Of a stretch of DNA of 64,000 nt, positions 42,504-56,100 are shown piece by piece (within the stretch, counting starts at the first letter, position 1; each line of letters begins with the position of its first letter). The translations under genes and the position numbers were made by a program. The DNA is taken from contig JABAKD010000025.1 of the NCBI GenBank assembly GCA_012845835.1, positions 25,775,504 to 25,839,503 on the forward strand, given 5' to 3'. The notes under the pieces are model-generated. The model did no database searches. It saw only the letters and a list, made by a program, of their open reading frames with translations, and was not told where the DNA came from. This DNA comes from Undaria pinnatifida. Lineage: Eukaryota; Sar; Phaeophyceae; Laminariales; Alariaceae.

Positions 42504-44569
42504 CGCCATACAATTGTTAATTTTTTTGGATAACTTTGTTTTCTGCGAAGGCCGCCTCCTCTGATGATGTCGGCTTTGTCGTGGTCTTGTACGGCGTTGG
42601 CCGACGCCGATACTCACTTGCTCTTTCGGGACATGTGACAAGGAAGTGCCTTCACAAACCTCCCTCCCGTCGATCGAGGGTTGATCTTACCGTGAAGGGA
42701 GAGCGAGCGGAGGACCGGTCACTCACGCGTTGCGTTCGGGGTTGATATTGCCGAGCGTCAAACATTGCGAGGGTCCACTATTGTTGATGGTGGATCTCAA
42801 CACAACGGGCGTTGGTTAACGCATAAATTTCCTGGTTGGTATGTGTGATCGGAGATTGACGGTATCTACGTACCCTGCTCTCAATATTTCTGCGTTTGTC
42901 TCTACTTTCGTGTATGAGGTCCGCTTATGTTTACTAGCTGTTGCTGTGTTTTGTTTTCGTGGCTTCTTTTTTCTCCCTTTCTTGTTTAGGTTTCGTTATA
43001 ACAGTCAGTCGTCGTATTTGACTCTCTGTGAGTTGAAAAGAATCGTGTTTGCCCACATTGCTTGATAGTTTCATTGGGGGGCGTCTATCACAGTTTTACA
43101 CGTCTGGCTCTTTCGGTATTCTAGGCTCCTTCTGTCCGGCAAGTTAGCCAATGCTTGGAGAGGCGGTGGAGGGGAGGGTAGAGGGGCCGGCGGGGGCGGG
43201 GGCGGGGGGGGTCTGGAATCAAACACGATGAGGCTCGTTTTCGATATCTATTCTGCTTGCTCGCTGGAGAAGACAAACGCGATCACGAGCAGAACCGATC
43301 TCACGACGGTGGGTTGCTAGCGGTTTACATGTCCCGGCAAAGGGGGCAGAGCATCATGGGCCTGTCACAATGCTTCTGTTGATCTTTGTTAGGCAGAGGG
43401 AGGGGAGGCGTCGTCCGCCATGCGGTCACTCGGTCGGCAAACCAAACCAACTAAGAGGTGGTACCCGGACGCGTTACTCAAATCCATGACAACACTCTCG
43501 TGCGAAAATACTCTGAGGTACGACAGTACCAAACCAGGTTCTAGGTGGGTCATACTCGGGTAGATACCTGTAGGTACCTTTTGGTATCCACACAAAACAC
43601 ACGCTATTGAAGATATCCTGGCAAACGTCATTTTTCCCCGTGAAGCACATCAGATTCTGCCACTGCTGCTGTGCATCTAGTAATGTACTGAATTGCATGC
43701 CGGCCTTCTCAGTCACCGTGTTGTCCTTTAGAAAGTTGCTACCTCGTTGTGGGTGCACGAAACACGTGGATGGGGGCGACCTGTTGAAGGGACAGCAACG
43801 GGAAATCAAATTGATGGTTGGGGGGTAAATCCTCATCGAGGGAGACGAATCCATGTGCCGAATCACAAATAAGGTGACAACAGGTACATTTACCGAAGCA
43901 TTTGCATTGCAGGTGAAGCTGCTTTATATTTTCAGATCGACAACACGCGCAGGCAGCTAGGTTCGGCTGAGTCGGCAGGTGCCGGTGGATGAAAATATCA
44001 GGCCGTGTTCTTCTTTCTTCAGCCCTGGATCGAGAGGAGCTCCGAAGCTTCGTCAAGAATTACAGTTCTATACATCAGACAGACACGGTCCTCAGTCGTG
44101 AGCTGTATATTTTAAGGCAGTAGATAGATCCCTGGCCTATATGAACCGTATGGCCTAAACTATGATCTGCATGGGCTAGCGCAAGCTGCCGGGTTGGATC
44201 TGAACTGTGCCTGCATAACATACCGGCACTCAGAGACATACCTGGGATATATAATACCTATATGATCTAGATCGTGATCTGTCCAATATGTGAAGAGTTC
44301 GCTCGACTTGTGACCACGGAGGGAGAATCTGCTTTTTTGTAATATTATCTTGTATGTGAGTTCTTCACCGCTTCTGAAGGGTCGAACTGTTATTTCTACT
44401 TTCGACGTATCCACACCCAGCACACCCTTGAAGCGATGCAAAGCTCTGTGGTCACACGACAAAGGGTTGAGCACAGGCCAAGCGGGATGACGGTGGTGGC
44501 GGGACACCATAGGCACCAAAAGAGGTGAAACTTCGTAAGGAGCAGCAAGGTGGCAAATTATGGCCAAAT

Positions 44570-44841
44570 GACGCGTGCTACGATAGAGGCGCACTACGTC
44601 TTTTTTTGGGCTCCTGTCTATTGGAGCTCAAGACCTCCCTCCCAAAAAAAACTGTTTTCTTCGAAAAAAATAAAACTGCTGCGGGATGAAAAATCCCATG
44701 GCCCAGGTATACAGCGAGAGAATCACGCAAAAAAAAATGTCCTATTATTTATTTTTTTTCCGACGATTTTGGGTTACGGAGCCCCGTCATTCAGAAAACA
44801 TTTTCGCCAAAAAAAGGTATACCTCTGTCGTAGCTCGTGCC
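44570..44841 (+). mobile_element. MITE family A copy 7
   Basis: Left end GACGCGTGCTACGATAGAGG; right end TACCTCTGTCGTAGCTCGTG. The interior has GAGCTCAAGACCTCCCTCCC, GATGAAAAATCCCATGGCCC, GTTACGGAGCCCCGTCATTC and TTTTCGCCAAAAAAAGGTAT, parallel to copy 5. Confidence 0.85.
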
Positions 44842-45949
44842 AAAATGGAACACCATAGGTCGGTTTTCTTGACCGAGAATTGAAGACAACAGAAAAATCT
44901 CGGAGGTTCTCCTTTTTTTTTTGCCGAGTGAAGAGAACCCGAACGAACGAGTTCACACGTTTTATTAATAGTGCTCCAGAAGAGCCCTTTTCGGGCTACG
45001 ACCTCTGGAAGAAAATTCTAGTCAGGGCCGCTTCGACACGTATTTGGTTAGTTTTTTTGTGCCAACAAACTAGAAAGTTTAAGGATAGTTGACTTTTGCC
45101 GAAATTTGCACGGTTTTCGCCAAATATTGTTTTCGGAAATTTCCGTAGTCCTTCGCTGGCAAGTTTATGGGCATAGACTAGACATTCGGATTTGCTATTT
45201 CAAAACTTGAAAAAAAAAATGCCCAAAAACATGCCAAATTGGCAAGTTAATAGTGAGTTCGTTTGCCGTTTGCAACGTTGCTAGAATCGCCCCTAAACAC
45301 ACCGCGTCGCAACCGTCATTTCGTGCCGCGCATCACTGCTGCTGCTGCTGTTACTGTGCACATGTCAGAGCTTAAGGTGTAGTAACACCTTTGATAGTGA
45401 ATACGGGGTATTTCGACCGTGGCGCCTAAAGCCCACCACTAAACTCGAACCCTAACCGTAACCCTTGCGCCATAGCCCTATGCCTGGATGCTGTGACTTG
45501 TGATTGCTCTAGGCTGACTCGGTATGCTTGGATGCTGTGCTCCCAAAGACTCTTAGGCTGATGCCGAATCGGGAGGCTGTGGCTTTGGAAAGGCACTAGG
45601 TTGGTCGAGCCGCATGAAAAAGACCGCTTAGCCAGCCAGAGTGCGTAAATAGTTACCTTTCATAAGATACACTCTATAATACGGCGCCTTCAGAATCTTG
45701 GTTCGCAAGGGCTGTTTTTTCATCTCCACGCCACAATGACGCGGGGTAGGCGTGCTCGTGTAGCATCACACCTCGCGCATTCTAGCCGTCACGGCACGCG
45801 TCTGGCCGTCACGTCACTGCTGTTTTTCTTCGTTGTTTTCCCACACTAACTTCCAATTACGCAAATCTGTCCCCAAGAAACGTCGGTTGGGTGCAGGTAT
45901 TAACCCCTTTACAACAACTATGTTTATGTCGTGAGACGACGCTTTCATC

Positions 45950-46240
45950 CTCTGACCGACGGCGCTTTTCCAATAATGTACTCTGGCTGACGCCGAAATA
46001 CTAGGTTTTAGTGTCGAAATGACAGGAGACGGCACTTTCAGCCCCTGACAGACGGCAATTTACGATCATGTACCTTGACTTCGACGCCAAAAGACTAGGT
46101 TTTAGTGGGGAAGGATGTCAGGAGACGGCACTTCCACCCCTTGGCCGACGGCAGTTTTCCACTGTTTCACCTTGACTGACGCCGAGGTACTAGGTTTTAG
46201 TGTGGAACGCTTGGTTTAGCAGCCTTGACTGCTGCGCGTT
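45950..46240 (+). repeat. 93-96 bp minisatellite, about three units
   Basis: Unit landmarks: CTGACCGACGGC, TTTTCCA, GACTGACGCCGA, TACTAGGTTTTAGTG, TCAGGAGACGGCACTT. Starts at about 45952, 46045 and 46141. An inverted diverged copy is at 55605-55770 in PMM intron 2, and another piece at the right edge (63890-64000). Confidence 0.8.
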
Positions 46241-46904
46241 TTCCTTGACTGGCCGTCTCCTGACGTCCTTGCTTCACAACTGCACCCACCTTTTCGGAGT
46301 CAAATAAACTTGGAATTAGAGTGCGGTAACGCCGCGTTTCCAGGGTCAAATAACTTCGAAAGAGAACACGGCATCAACGTTTTCGAGATCAACTGGAATT
46401 GGTGCGGATTAAAAGCAGTTGTCCACGAAGTTCAGTTTTTCACTGCTGTTTTGGGTTTCACTGTTAACCCCACTGTTACCCACGATGGCAGTCCAAAACA
46501 ACATCGTCACTCAGCCGGTCAGTCTCTCGCGGGTCCACGTGCGAAATAAAATTCCCCCAAAAAGAGGTCGGACAAACCCGCACGACACAACGGACAATAC
46601 ATCCGACACAAGAACAAGACCTGACTGAGAGCACACGAGTTATTCCATGATTTAACCGGCTTCTCCTCCCCCCATCCCCACCGTATTTTGGTATGTGTCC
46701 ACCGCCGCTATGCACTCCGAGATAGCCAAACGAAAGGGCCTCGCCTAATACCGGCAGGAGCATTGCGGCAAAAAACAAACCACTGACAGCAACACAAAAA
46801 GCACAGACCCAACAAAGAAAGGAAGAAGCGAAGCGAAGCATAGCAGCAACTCTAGCGCGACCGTCTCGTCGCCGCGTGAACGAACACGACCCACCTCACC
46901 GTCC

Positions 46905-47035
46905 ACCCCCTCCCACGAACATCACACGGCATCCCATACCGCGACATCACACGGCATCCCATACCATGGCATCAAGCGCCATGGAACCACACGGCATCCT
47001 ACCCCACGATATCACATGGCAGGACACATGACACA
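46905..47035 (+). repeat. CACGGCATCCCATACC repeats past the PMM stop
   Basis: Four to five copies of ACATCACACGGCATCCCATA-like units lie within 20-150 bp of the PMM stop codon. They would be in or next to the PMM 3' UTR. Confidence 0.75.
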
Positions 47036-47054
47036 CTACAACACGAGCCTGTCT

Positions 47055-47162
47055 CTAGTCCTTAAAGAAGAGTTCCTTGCACTGCTTGATCGTGTCGGCG
47101 GGAGACGTGACAGTGTGACCGATAGTCCGCTCCGACTCGAAAATCTCGTTGTCGTTGCCACC
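47055..47162 (-). CDS. PMM: PMM exon 8 (stop)
   Basis: [20 protein letters not shown] and [15 protein letters not shown] then TAG. GGND.EIF and the T(S/A)P.DT end are conserved. Acceptor CGTTAG. Confidence 0.95.
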   Translation of the reverse strand, partial: GGNDNEIFESERTIGHTVTSPADTIKQCKELFFKD

Positions 47163-50100
47163 CTAACGAGGCGTTATGAGTGAAAGGGGAAGGGAGGAGG
47201 GGGGGGTGGTCGAGGGACGGAGATAATCATATTTTATAACTAATTTTCAAGGACGTCAGCCGTGAGTTTGACGAATTTCAGGTCAGTACTCATCTTTGCA
47301 AGCTGCGTTGTTGGTACTCGCAATATACTATATGAGTGAGTTTTTATTTTGAGGTGTCTTATTTGCTGTCCACTATAATTTCTTGCGACAAATATCTCCC
47401 CGATGGAGGTGTTAAATATATATATATATATCTCTTTATCCTCCGGCGGATGGGCAAAAACAAAGCTTTAGCTCACCACACTTCCACGTATTTTCATACG
47501 CGTCGTGTGTCGATTATGTCAACTTTTTGAGGGGAAAATTGCTTGAATCTAGTGTGGGTTGCATTTTGCAATCGTGAAACGTCGATGTCCTTTTCACCCT
47601 GCCGAGGCGTTTCGAATGGAGAGAGGAGAGGCAGAGGGACAAATATTTTTCATTGCTTCTTGCGAGAAACATGGCCGGACCAATGTGGAGATATACAACA
47701 ATGTCACCCGGTAGAAAAACCTTCAGAACTGCACCGACGTTTTTCCGGGACAAAGATACTTGGATATTGGTGTGGGTCGTGACAAATCTCGTTGTCGTTG
47801 ATACTCTGCCTAGGCGTGGGAGGAGGGGGGGGGGGGGCGGGGGGGGGGCTTCGTGAGTTCTTGCGAGATATATCGCCAATAGAGGTGGCAAGCAAAGTCG
47901 ATATTATTTCATGAGTTGAAATATGCGGCGTTTTCCCCTCATAATACCGATATCCGGAGGGAAAAAACTACTTGGGTATAGTGAGGGATGCATTTCGCAA
48001 TAGTGAAAGCAGTAATGCCTCCAAACGAGAAACCCCAGGCTCTTCATGGCAAAAGACCGAAATCAATTTGGGTATACGTAGATACAAAAAACCCTATGGA
48101 AAGTCAGAGGACAAAAAGAGCGATGACGACCAAAAATGACCACTGCACCATCTGTCACTGCTTGGTTGGTTGATATAATACGTTTAGAAGAATGCGATTC
48201 AGAACCTCCTCGCGAACACACACGTATATACAAACACGCAGCCGCCAAGCAAAGGGCACAGGTTTTAACGCCGCAAATCCCCGGATCCGTTCAAGTAGCA
48301 GCACTGGCCAGCCAGCATGCCAGTGAGCGAGCAGGTCACACGACCCCGCCCTCTCCCCTCCCCATACATTCACCTTTTCGAATCAATTTCGCGTCTAAAA
48401 ATTGAAGAAAAAAAAAATGCTTCGCTTACAATACTAACGAAGAACAAAAACGCGTCGTTAAAATTCGACTGAATTTCGTGTTGGACAAAACGCAAAAGAA
48501 AATACTTCGCTTACTACTAACGAAGAACAAACACAAGTCGTTTTCGAATTCGACTGAATTTTCGTGTTTAAAAAAACAGAAAGAAAAAGCTACGCTCTTG
48601 ACCAAGAACAAACGCGCAATCCAAATCAGATGAGAAACAAGCACAATGCAAAGTTGAAAAGGCCTACGCTTGAAACAGATGAAGCTGCAAAGTCAAGTTC
48701 TACAATACAAGAGGTACGTACCTTGAAGGTTTTGTCGCCGAAGAAATGGATCTCGTCGAATTCTGTCGTGCCCTCTCCCAAAAATTGCAGGCAGAAAGTC
48801 TTGTCCCACCCCTAAGAACAAACGATCACACCAACAACAATAAACACCGCCAGGATTAAAGGGAGCCAAGGGAGCCAAGGAGGAGGGAGGGAAGGAGGGA
48901 GGGAGGAAGGGAGGGAGGGAGGGAGGAAGGGAGGGAGGGAGGGAGGGAGGGAGGGAAGTCCTAACGGTATTAATATCTCGTACTCACGTACCGCGAGGGT
49001 GCGCCAACATCGACATAATCATCGTCGAAACATTTGGGTTACAGCATGAAGCACGAAAAGAGACAACCAGCCCGACAAGTAACATAAGACGCATTGCCAA
49101 AACGCAAACAAGACAAATATGCCAAAAACAAGAACAAAAGAAGCTACAAAAAAAGAGAAAAAAGGCAAAAAACAAACAGGCACACGCACCGTCGGGAAGA
49201 GGTCGAAAGATATCTGTCCGCCGATGGAGAACGTCAAGTCAAGGTCCGCGAACTCCGCCCTCATGGCCTGCACCATCGTCTCTCGGATCTTGTGCACCTG
49301 TCGTTCACCGAACCCAAAAAAATAATAAAAAAAACAAACAACGAGCGAGTGTCACTTGCAACTGTGAAACTTTTCATTCTAACTCGTTGCTCGGAGCCGC
49401 GAGAATCTCAATGTCGACGCCACCCAACGGCGGCGGCGACGGAGGAGTTGGTACTAGTCGGGAAGCGGGGGCGGGACGCGGGGTTGTTATGGTATTTCGA
49501 AGTTAGACTACAGCAGTAACACGGCACTATACATTTAAACGCATATACCTGATACCATTTTTCGCAACAGCCGACGCAACTAAGGCATCAAGAAGGCGTA
49601 ATACGAGGCTAACTCCGACGCAACAAGCCCATAAGCCCTCCCCTCCCCTCCCCTCCCCTCCCCTCCCCTGATCGCCCCACACGCTTCCTGTCGTACTGCC
49701 CAAACGCGTCTCGCTCCCTCTAGAATGACAACACATGGTTAACAACACGCAATACGACAATAAAAAAGACATGAATACCCGCACCGCCGGCGTGGCGCAA
49801 CAAAAATCGAAAAGATGCAACACGACATCCACGACACCCCCCCTCCCCTATTGTCCCCCTTCCCCCTGTCGCAGCCTCACGTGGTCGTACTGCTCGAAGG
49901 CGTCTCGCTCCTCCTGGCTGCAGTTTCTGCCCACGGGGGAAATGTTCAGCATGCCCGTCCGGAACTCGATGAAGGTACCCCTTTTCAAGAGCCACGGGGG
50001 AGGGAGGGGCGCAGAGGGTAACGCGAGAGGGTAAGGTCGGGAGAATGACAAGCAAGAACAACAGCAACAACAACAGCAGCAGCAGCAGCAGTAACAACAA

Positions 50101-53100
50101 CAACAACGTGCACCCGTAAAAAAAGAACATCCACAGTATCATGATCATAGAAGTACCCAACCGACGATCCACCCAACCATTTCCGGACACGGGTTGTACC
50201 TGGTACTACAAAGGCAGACCATGCAAAAATCATCAACATATTGATAGTGTTTATATTCACCTCTTGACCGGAATGTCAATCCCCGACATGTACTTGAGCA
50301 CCCAGTTGATGATCCTCTTCATGTTCTCCTCGCCCACGTGATTCGAGATCGTCTGATCACATAAAATACCGCAACGAGGGGAGGCACAGAAGACAACACC
50401 AACAACACCAACAAGTTAGAGCTAGAGTTATGGTCGTCGTCGTTGTTGTACCTGCTTGTGGTGGTTGTGGTGATGGTGCTGGTGGCGGTGCGGTGGCGGT
50501 GGTAGTGGTGTTAGCGTCATCTGCGCGGGCTGCTGCGTGTGAACAACATCAACAACCACAACAACAAAAATACAGCAGTCACAACCACAACAACAACAAC
50601 AACAGCAACACCACCACCACCAACAACAACAAAAACGACAACAACAAAATGCAGGAGACCAAAGCAAATGCACAACATACTGCTGCTGTACCAGCTACCA
50701 ACTGCACGTATGACATTACGCGGGTGTGTGGTGACCTCAAGCTTTACTTTTTCCCCATCCACCGGAGGATAAAACATGAAACAACAACTAGAACTGCAAG
50801 TTAGGCTGTGAGATGGCCAGACTTGGAAAGCGACCCTGGCAGCGGTGCGTATCACTAGAGCGGCAAAGCAAGAGCCGACCAACTGGCTCTAGTCTTTCTC
50901 GACGCAGATACATTTACGAGCCACAAAACACACCCATCAGATACAAAAAAAAAGCAGTCTGGCATTCATCTTGAAACAAAAAAAACTCTACTTGTACAGC
51001 CTTTGAGATCGAGGGTTTCGTCGAAAGTCATCCTTACAAGCTGTATGCTACTCCGGTCCCGCGCGTATGCGCACGCCCTCAAAAAGGATATGGATCGGCG
51101 ACTCCCCTAGGTGTTAGCTAGCATTACACCAGGGTCAACAGGGTGACACGAAGACGTTCAGTCCTTGACGATTTAATCACTGTGTATGGACACTACAAAA
51201 CCCCGTTTGAGGGGGACATATTCCGACGACTGCGGAACGCACCAGTTTTACATAGTCTTATTACAGGCGACCGGGGGGGGGGGGGGCAAAGGAAATTTGT
51301 AGAGCGCAAGACGAATAGGAGCTCCTGCACGAATGTTGTGAGACTCAAAGAGATGATGGGGATCAAGTCCTTGGAGGTAACCATGTCAATGTTAGTGGTG
51401 TAAGATATCGTCCCAGGCATTCGTTAATGGTATTCGCGGCATTTCCGTGCGCTTCCTCGCCCACTGGGGCGATTCAGACAGCGAGAAACCTACCTGTTGC
51501 CCGATGAGCTTGCCCCCCTTGTAAGCCACGAGGCCATTCTGCGAGAAGCTGTAGTCGTAGTCCTCCATCACTGTTCCAGAAGGTCAAGTGGATCGACGAA
51601 GATTGAGGCGGGGGGCGGGGGGGGGCATGAGCTGGGGTGGGAGATAACACCGGCGCTGAACGGCAACAACTACAGTAGTAGTAGGGGGTAGTAGTAATCG
51701 TAGTAATAGTAGTGGTAGTAGCAGTGGTAGTAGTAGTAACTGTAGTATTAGTAGTGGTAGTAGTAGCAGTAGTACTAGTAGTAGTAGTAGCAGTAGCAGC
51801 AGTAGTAGCAGCAGCAGTAGTAGCAGTAGTAGTAGCAGTAGTAGTAGCAGCAGCAGCAGTAGTGGTAGCAGCAGCAGCAGTAGTAGCAGTAGTAGTACTA
51901 GTAGTAGTTACCACTTTTACTATTACTACTTGTTTTGCTCATTCCTAATACTATGTTCGCTATTTTTTTTCTCGTTCTCCCTAGACGCAACTCAGATCCA
52001 GTAGGGTCACTAAGCAGGCTCTTCCCCCCCCTTCCCACTACCGTACGCCTTCATTTCTATAGCAACCACCGCACACACCAGGTATAACTATAAATATTAT
52101 TAGTGGTCATGGAAGCAATAGGAGTAGTTGTACGGTACAGAGAACAAGAGTATGGTAACACTGTAGCACTATTGGGTGCACGGATATCGCACACGTGCGA
52201 TCGCACCAGGGTATAACTCTGTCCATAAAATAGCACGACCGTGTTTCGGTTTTCACTCAAAAACACGTGGACATCCAGACAGTCTCTACGTTCCCCGACA
52301 GAATGCTGTGTACATAGCGGCGCGTACATGATAGTGTGTCCCAGTGGTCTAAGTCATACACCAGGGTATCACATACACAATTCCCTCCGGAAAACATAGG
52401 ACCGCTTAGGTATTAGTAAGAAAAGCCAAACGGTCTTTATATTTCCGAACAGAATTGCGCATACGTACTGCTGTACGTAACCTCGACCTGCCATGTGCGC
52501 GACCGACCGCATGTATATGTTATTTAGTACTCCGGAGTATTTAGGTGGTAGCGCGGTGGCATGACACAGCACAGGCGGTGGGTCGCGCGAGAGGCGATCC
52601 AATACCTGGCACGAACCAGCAGATAATGGCAGCCGTGTACATGGCGGTGTGTTCAAATGCCCCAATACTCCAGGTATTGCGGTGTGACGTACTCATATTT
52701 TTTGCCTTCGAAGAGTCATTTGCGAGACAATATTCCAGTTGCAAATATTCCAAATTTAGGTTGCGGCATGATAGGCGGAAGGGGCGGTGTGTTTTTTGCT
52801 CTTTAAAAAACTAAACTAAACGCCGTAACCCATTACTGCTGTCGCGGTCGCGTTTCACCTTAGCTAAGAGCACAAGTTCGAGCACTACCGCTGTAACAGC
52901 ATAATCCTGTTAAAACTACATCCTCGTTTCGGGGACACCTTTAGAGCGCCGAGACCCCTACCTATATTATAACTCCAAGCAATTGTCTCCCAAAAGGGTT
53001 TTCCAATTGTAAAGGCGTTACGGCGGGAGACTTAGACTGACCACCTTGAGCAAAAAGAGGAAAGCACACTCGAACTAATCACGAGCAAAGCGATTTCTAA

Positions 53101-56100
53101 GTTGCGATTGGTGCAAAAAAAAACAGGGCAACATTTCAACATATGCGTGGTCGATTCTCCACGTGGCGTGTCCCGCACGACCACCGACAGATTCATGAGG
53201 AAAATTACTACGTACCTGGGTGCTACCGGTACCAGATATATAGTGCAGTTAAAAAACGTATATTTGTGACTACTGAGGCAGCGGCGCCACCACTACAGCA
53301 GCAGCACAGCAACATGTACCCGGCAAGGCTGGGTTGGGTTGGGTTGACGGCAGTTTCAAATATCCACCACCGCTCCTAGCGAGAGCTACAGCAGTATCTT
53401 ACATTCCTATCCCCTCGCAGCCATCGCTGGGGCGGCCAATCTACGCTACATGGTACAGAGGGTGCAGGCGAAGAAGTTGACGTGCGGGGAGTGAAAGAGC
53501 AGGACAGGGCAAGGCAACACAGATGAGGGAATGCCTAACAGGGCATGGCAGGGCAGGACAGGGCAATGAAGGCCAGAAGAGCAAAGCAAACCGGTACAAG
53601 GCAGGGCACGGCGGAGCAAGCAAGGGTGGGACAGGGGCGTCGTGTACAGTACGTATAAGATTCTATTTACCCTCAGCGACCTTCTGGACAACCCGGGGTC
53701 GCAAGTGTTTCCCCTTCCCCCCCCTTCCCCCCCCCGCGGCACCGCCTTTATTTCTATCGCGCAAGGGGTTCAGCATTCCCACGTTTCATCTTTTTTATGC
53801 TCGTGGATTTTCGTCGGATCTTGCTAACTCACGCTCTCGCGTTGTTCGCTACTAGTACGAGTCACTTCTGTTTTACGCAAGAAAAAGTCCCTACGAGCAC
53901 GTGTATGCGCTCGGGAGGGTTCTAACCCGCATAATTGACTTCAGACTTTGGTAGGGACGAGATCCAACTACTCCACAGGGGGGGGCTGCTTTGCTATTAC
54001 TCCATATGTCGTAGGTAGGTCAAGAACGACATGACAGGTGCCAGGTACGAGTAGGTAGGTCGAGTACGACACCAAGTACTGTGTGGTACGGTACCACACA
54101 TCAAAATATTTTAGAAAACATATACAAGGTACGTATCAACATACATACGTCATATATCGAGGAGGACGTACCAGGTAGGTATCACATGTAGGTCGATAAT
54201 GACATACCAGGTACCCGGTATCAGGTGGTACGACGATATCATATAATAGAACACGGTGATTTGGGGAAACGCGGGGAGATGACATGCAGCGGTACTGGTA
54301 TTAACGTACAGTCCAGTATGCGATATGATATGACACGATGATATTAAAATAGTATCCTACTCATTTATGCGACCTAAAATGTTGGACCCCCCCCCCCGGG
54401 AAAAACCCCGCCCCCTCCTCACCGGTAATACGACTACAGGATATACATACGAAACTGATGCATTCCACAGCCGTCAGATTTGGATCCCCTCAAAAACGGA
54501 TATTTATCGTTTCCGTGCACAGATTGATTACCGTCACCCTGTTGACCCTGGTACAAGCTACACTGTAGTTCCAAGGGGGGTCGCCGGCCTATATTCTCAG
54601 TGAGGACACACACCCAGTAATATATGCGCGATGGTCATTTCACACACAGCTTACAAAGACGAGTTTCGACAAAGTCTTTGATCTCACAGCTGTAGTGCGA
54701 TTACACGGCGATAGGATAAGAAATGGTGGCATGACAACATGACAAGGCGGTATGGCATACTCGCATAGCAATAATGACGAGATATGACACGACGTGACAT
54801 GCCATGACATGACATGATACGATATTATATTATAAGATGGCGCGGCGATATTATACGATGACATGACGATGCGAAGCGATATATGGGACCATATGGGCCA
54901 AGATAAGATATTGGTTTGAGTCAAAGGTGAGATGCTGTTCGTAAGGTGGCATGGCGATATAATGACACGTCGATATCGTATGATCACACAACGATATGAA
55001 ATGATGACATCGCCATACGAGGTACTGCTGTATGATTTGCCCGGGTACAAACCCGAGAATAGCATAATCCAGAATATATCACGTTCAATTTCTATGCCGG
55101 GTATTTCTTTACGGCGCGAGGCGGATGGATGGAAGGACCGAAGGACGGACGGAAGGACTAGACGCAAGGGCGCAACAAGGACGGAGGGTTCGTTTTCTCG
55201 TTTTCTCGTGTTCTCCTTTTCCAACTTCACGCGTGCTGATCGCGGAGGGCGATGGGCGGGGCATGGAAGTTAAGGCCCGGTCAGTATTTCGGAGGGGGGG
55301 GGGTACGTCTTCAACTTTCATCTTCAGTAATAGAATAAGTGATAAAACACCCCCCCCCTATATTTGGGCGCATTGGGAGTTGAACCCGAGACCCTCGGAG
55401 TGCGGGGACAGCAGTGGGGCGAAGTGAATAGAAGTTACACTTTTAACGGTGTTATCGGTAGTAACAAATAATGAACCGCCCAGTGGCTCAGTGGGTTTAT
55501 ATTATCTACAGACCAACAAATAGACTTATTAATAGTCAAGGAAAATCGCCCATGTGAAGCATCAAAAGCAAAAGCGGATCTATTAATAGCTACGTAATGT
55601 TAAAACAAAGACGTCAGGAGACGGTCACTCGACGGAAAACGCCCAGCGGTCAAGCGTGTGAAAACGATCGTTCCACACTAAAACCTGGTAGTTTGGCCTC
55701 AGTCAAGGTAACTTATTGGAAAACTGCCGCCGGGTCGGTCAAAGGTTCAAAGTGCCGTCTCCTCACATACTTGATGTTACTAATGGCTTGTCGCTCTACC
55801 GCCGTTATGAACCCTTTTGAGGCCCATTCATATCGATAAAAACAAGAGATGGGAGATATTGTTAACCGCTTGGACCAATATGTAGTAATCATAGGATCAG
55901 AATGCCGTGCGTGTGTCGTGCAGCTCCTACCGTGGCGGTTTGAACACGCTGGCGAAAATACTTCAAATAGTCAACACCCTCGTGAACACCCTATCGAATA
56001 CCCTAATCAACACCCTAGTGAACACACGAGTGAACGCCCTGGTGAACATTTTAGTGAACACACTATTAACAGTGAACACCCTTGTTGTTGTTGTTGCTCT

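Larger units (their letters stand above)
42504..47054. other. Convergent intergenic region
   Basis: No gene recognised between the end of the secreted-protein gene and the end of PMM on the other strand. It holds a G-rich stretch (43160-43210), one MITE (44570-44841), (GCT)n at 45340-45354, the ~95 bp minisatellite (45950-46240) and the CACGGCATCCCATACC repeats just past PMM. 44260-44280 shares ATGATCTAGATCGTGATCTG with 37308-37330. Confidence 0.5.

Noticed and set aside
55360-55500. tRNA or SINE (GGGAGTTGAACCCGAGACCC and GTGGCTCAGTGGG)
   Set aside because: The two box-like motifs are on opposite strands and do not form one tRNA-like head.
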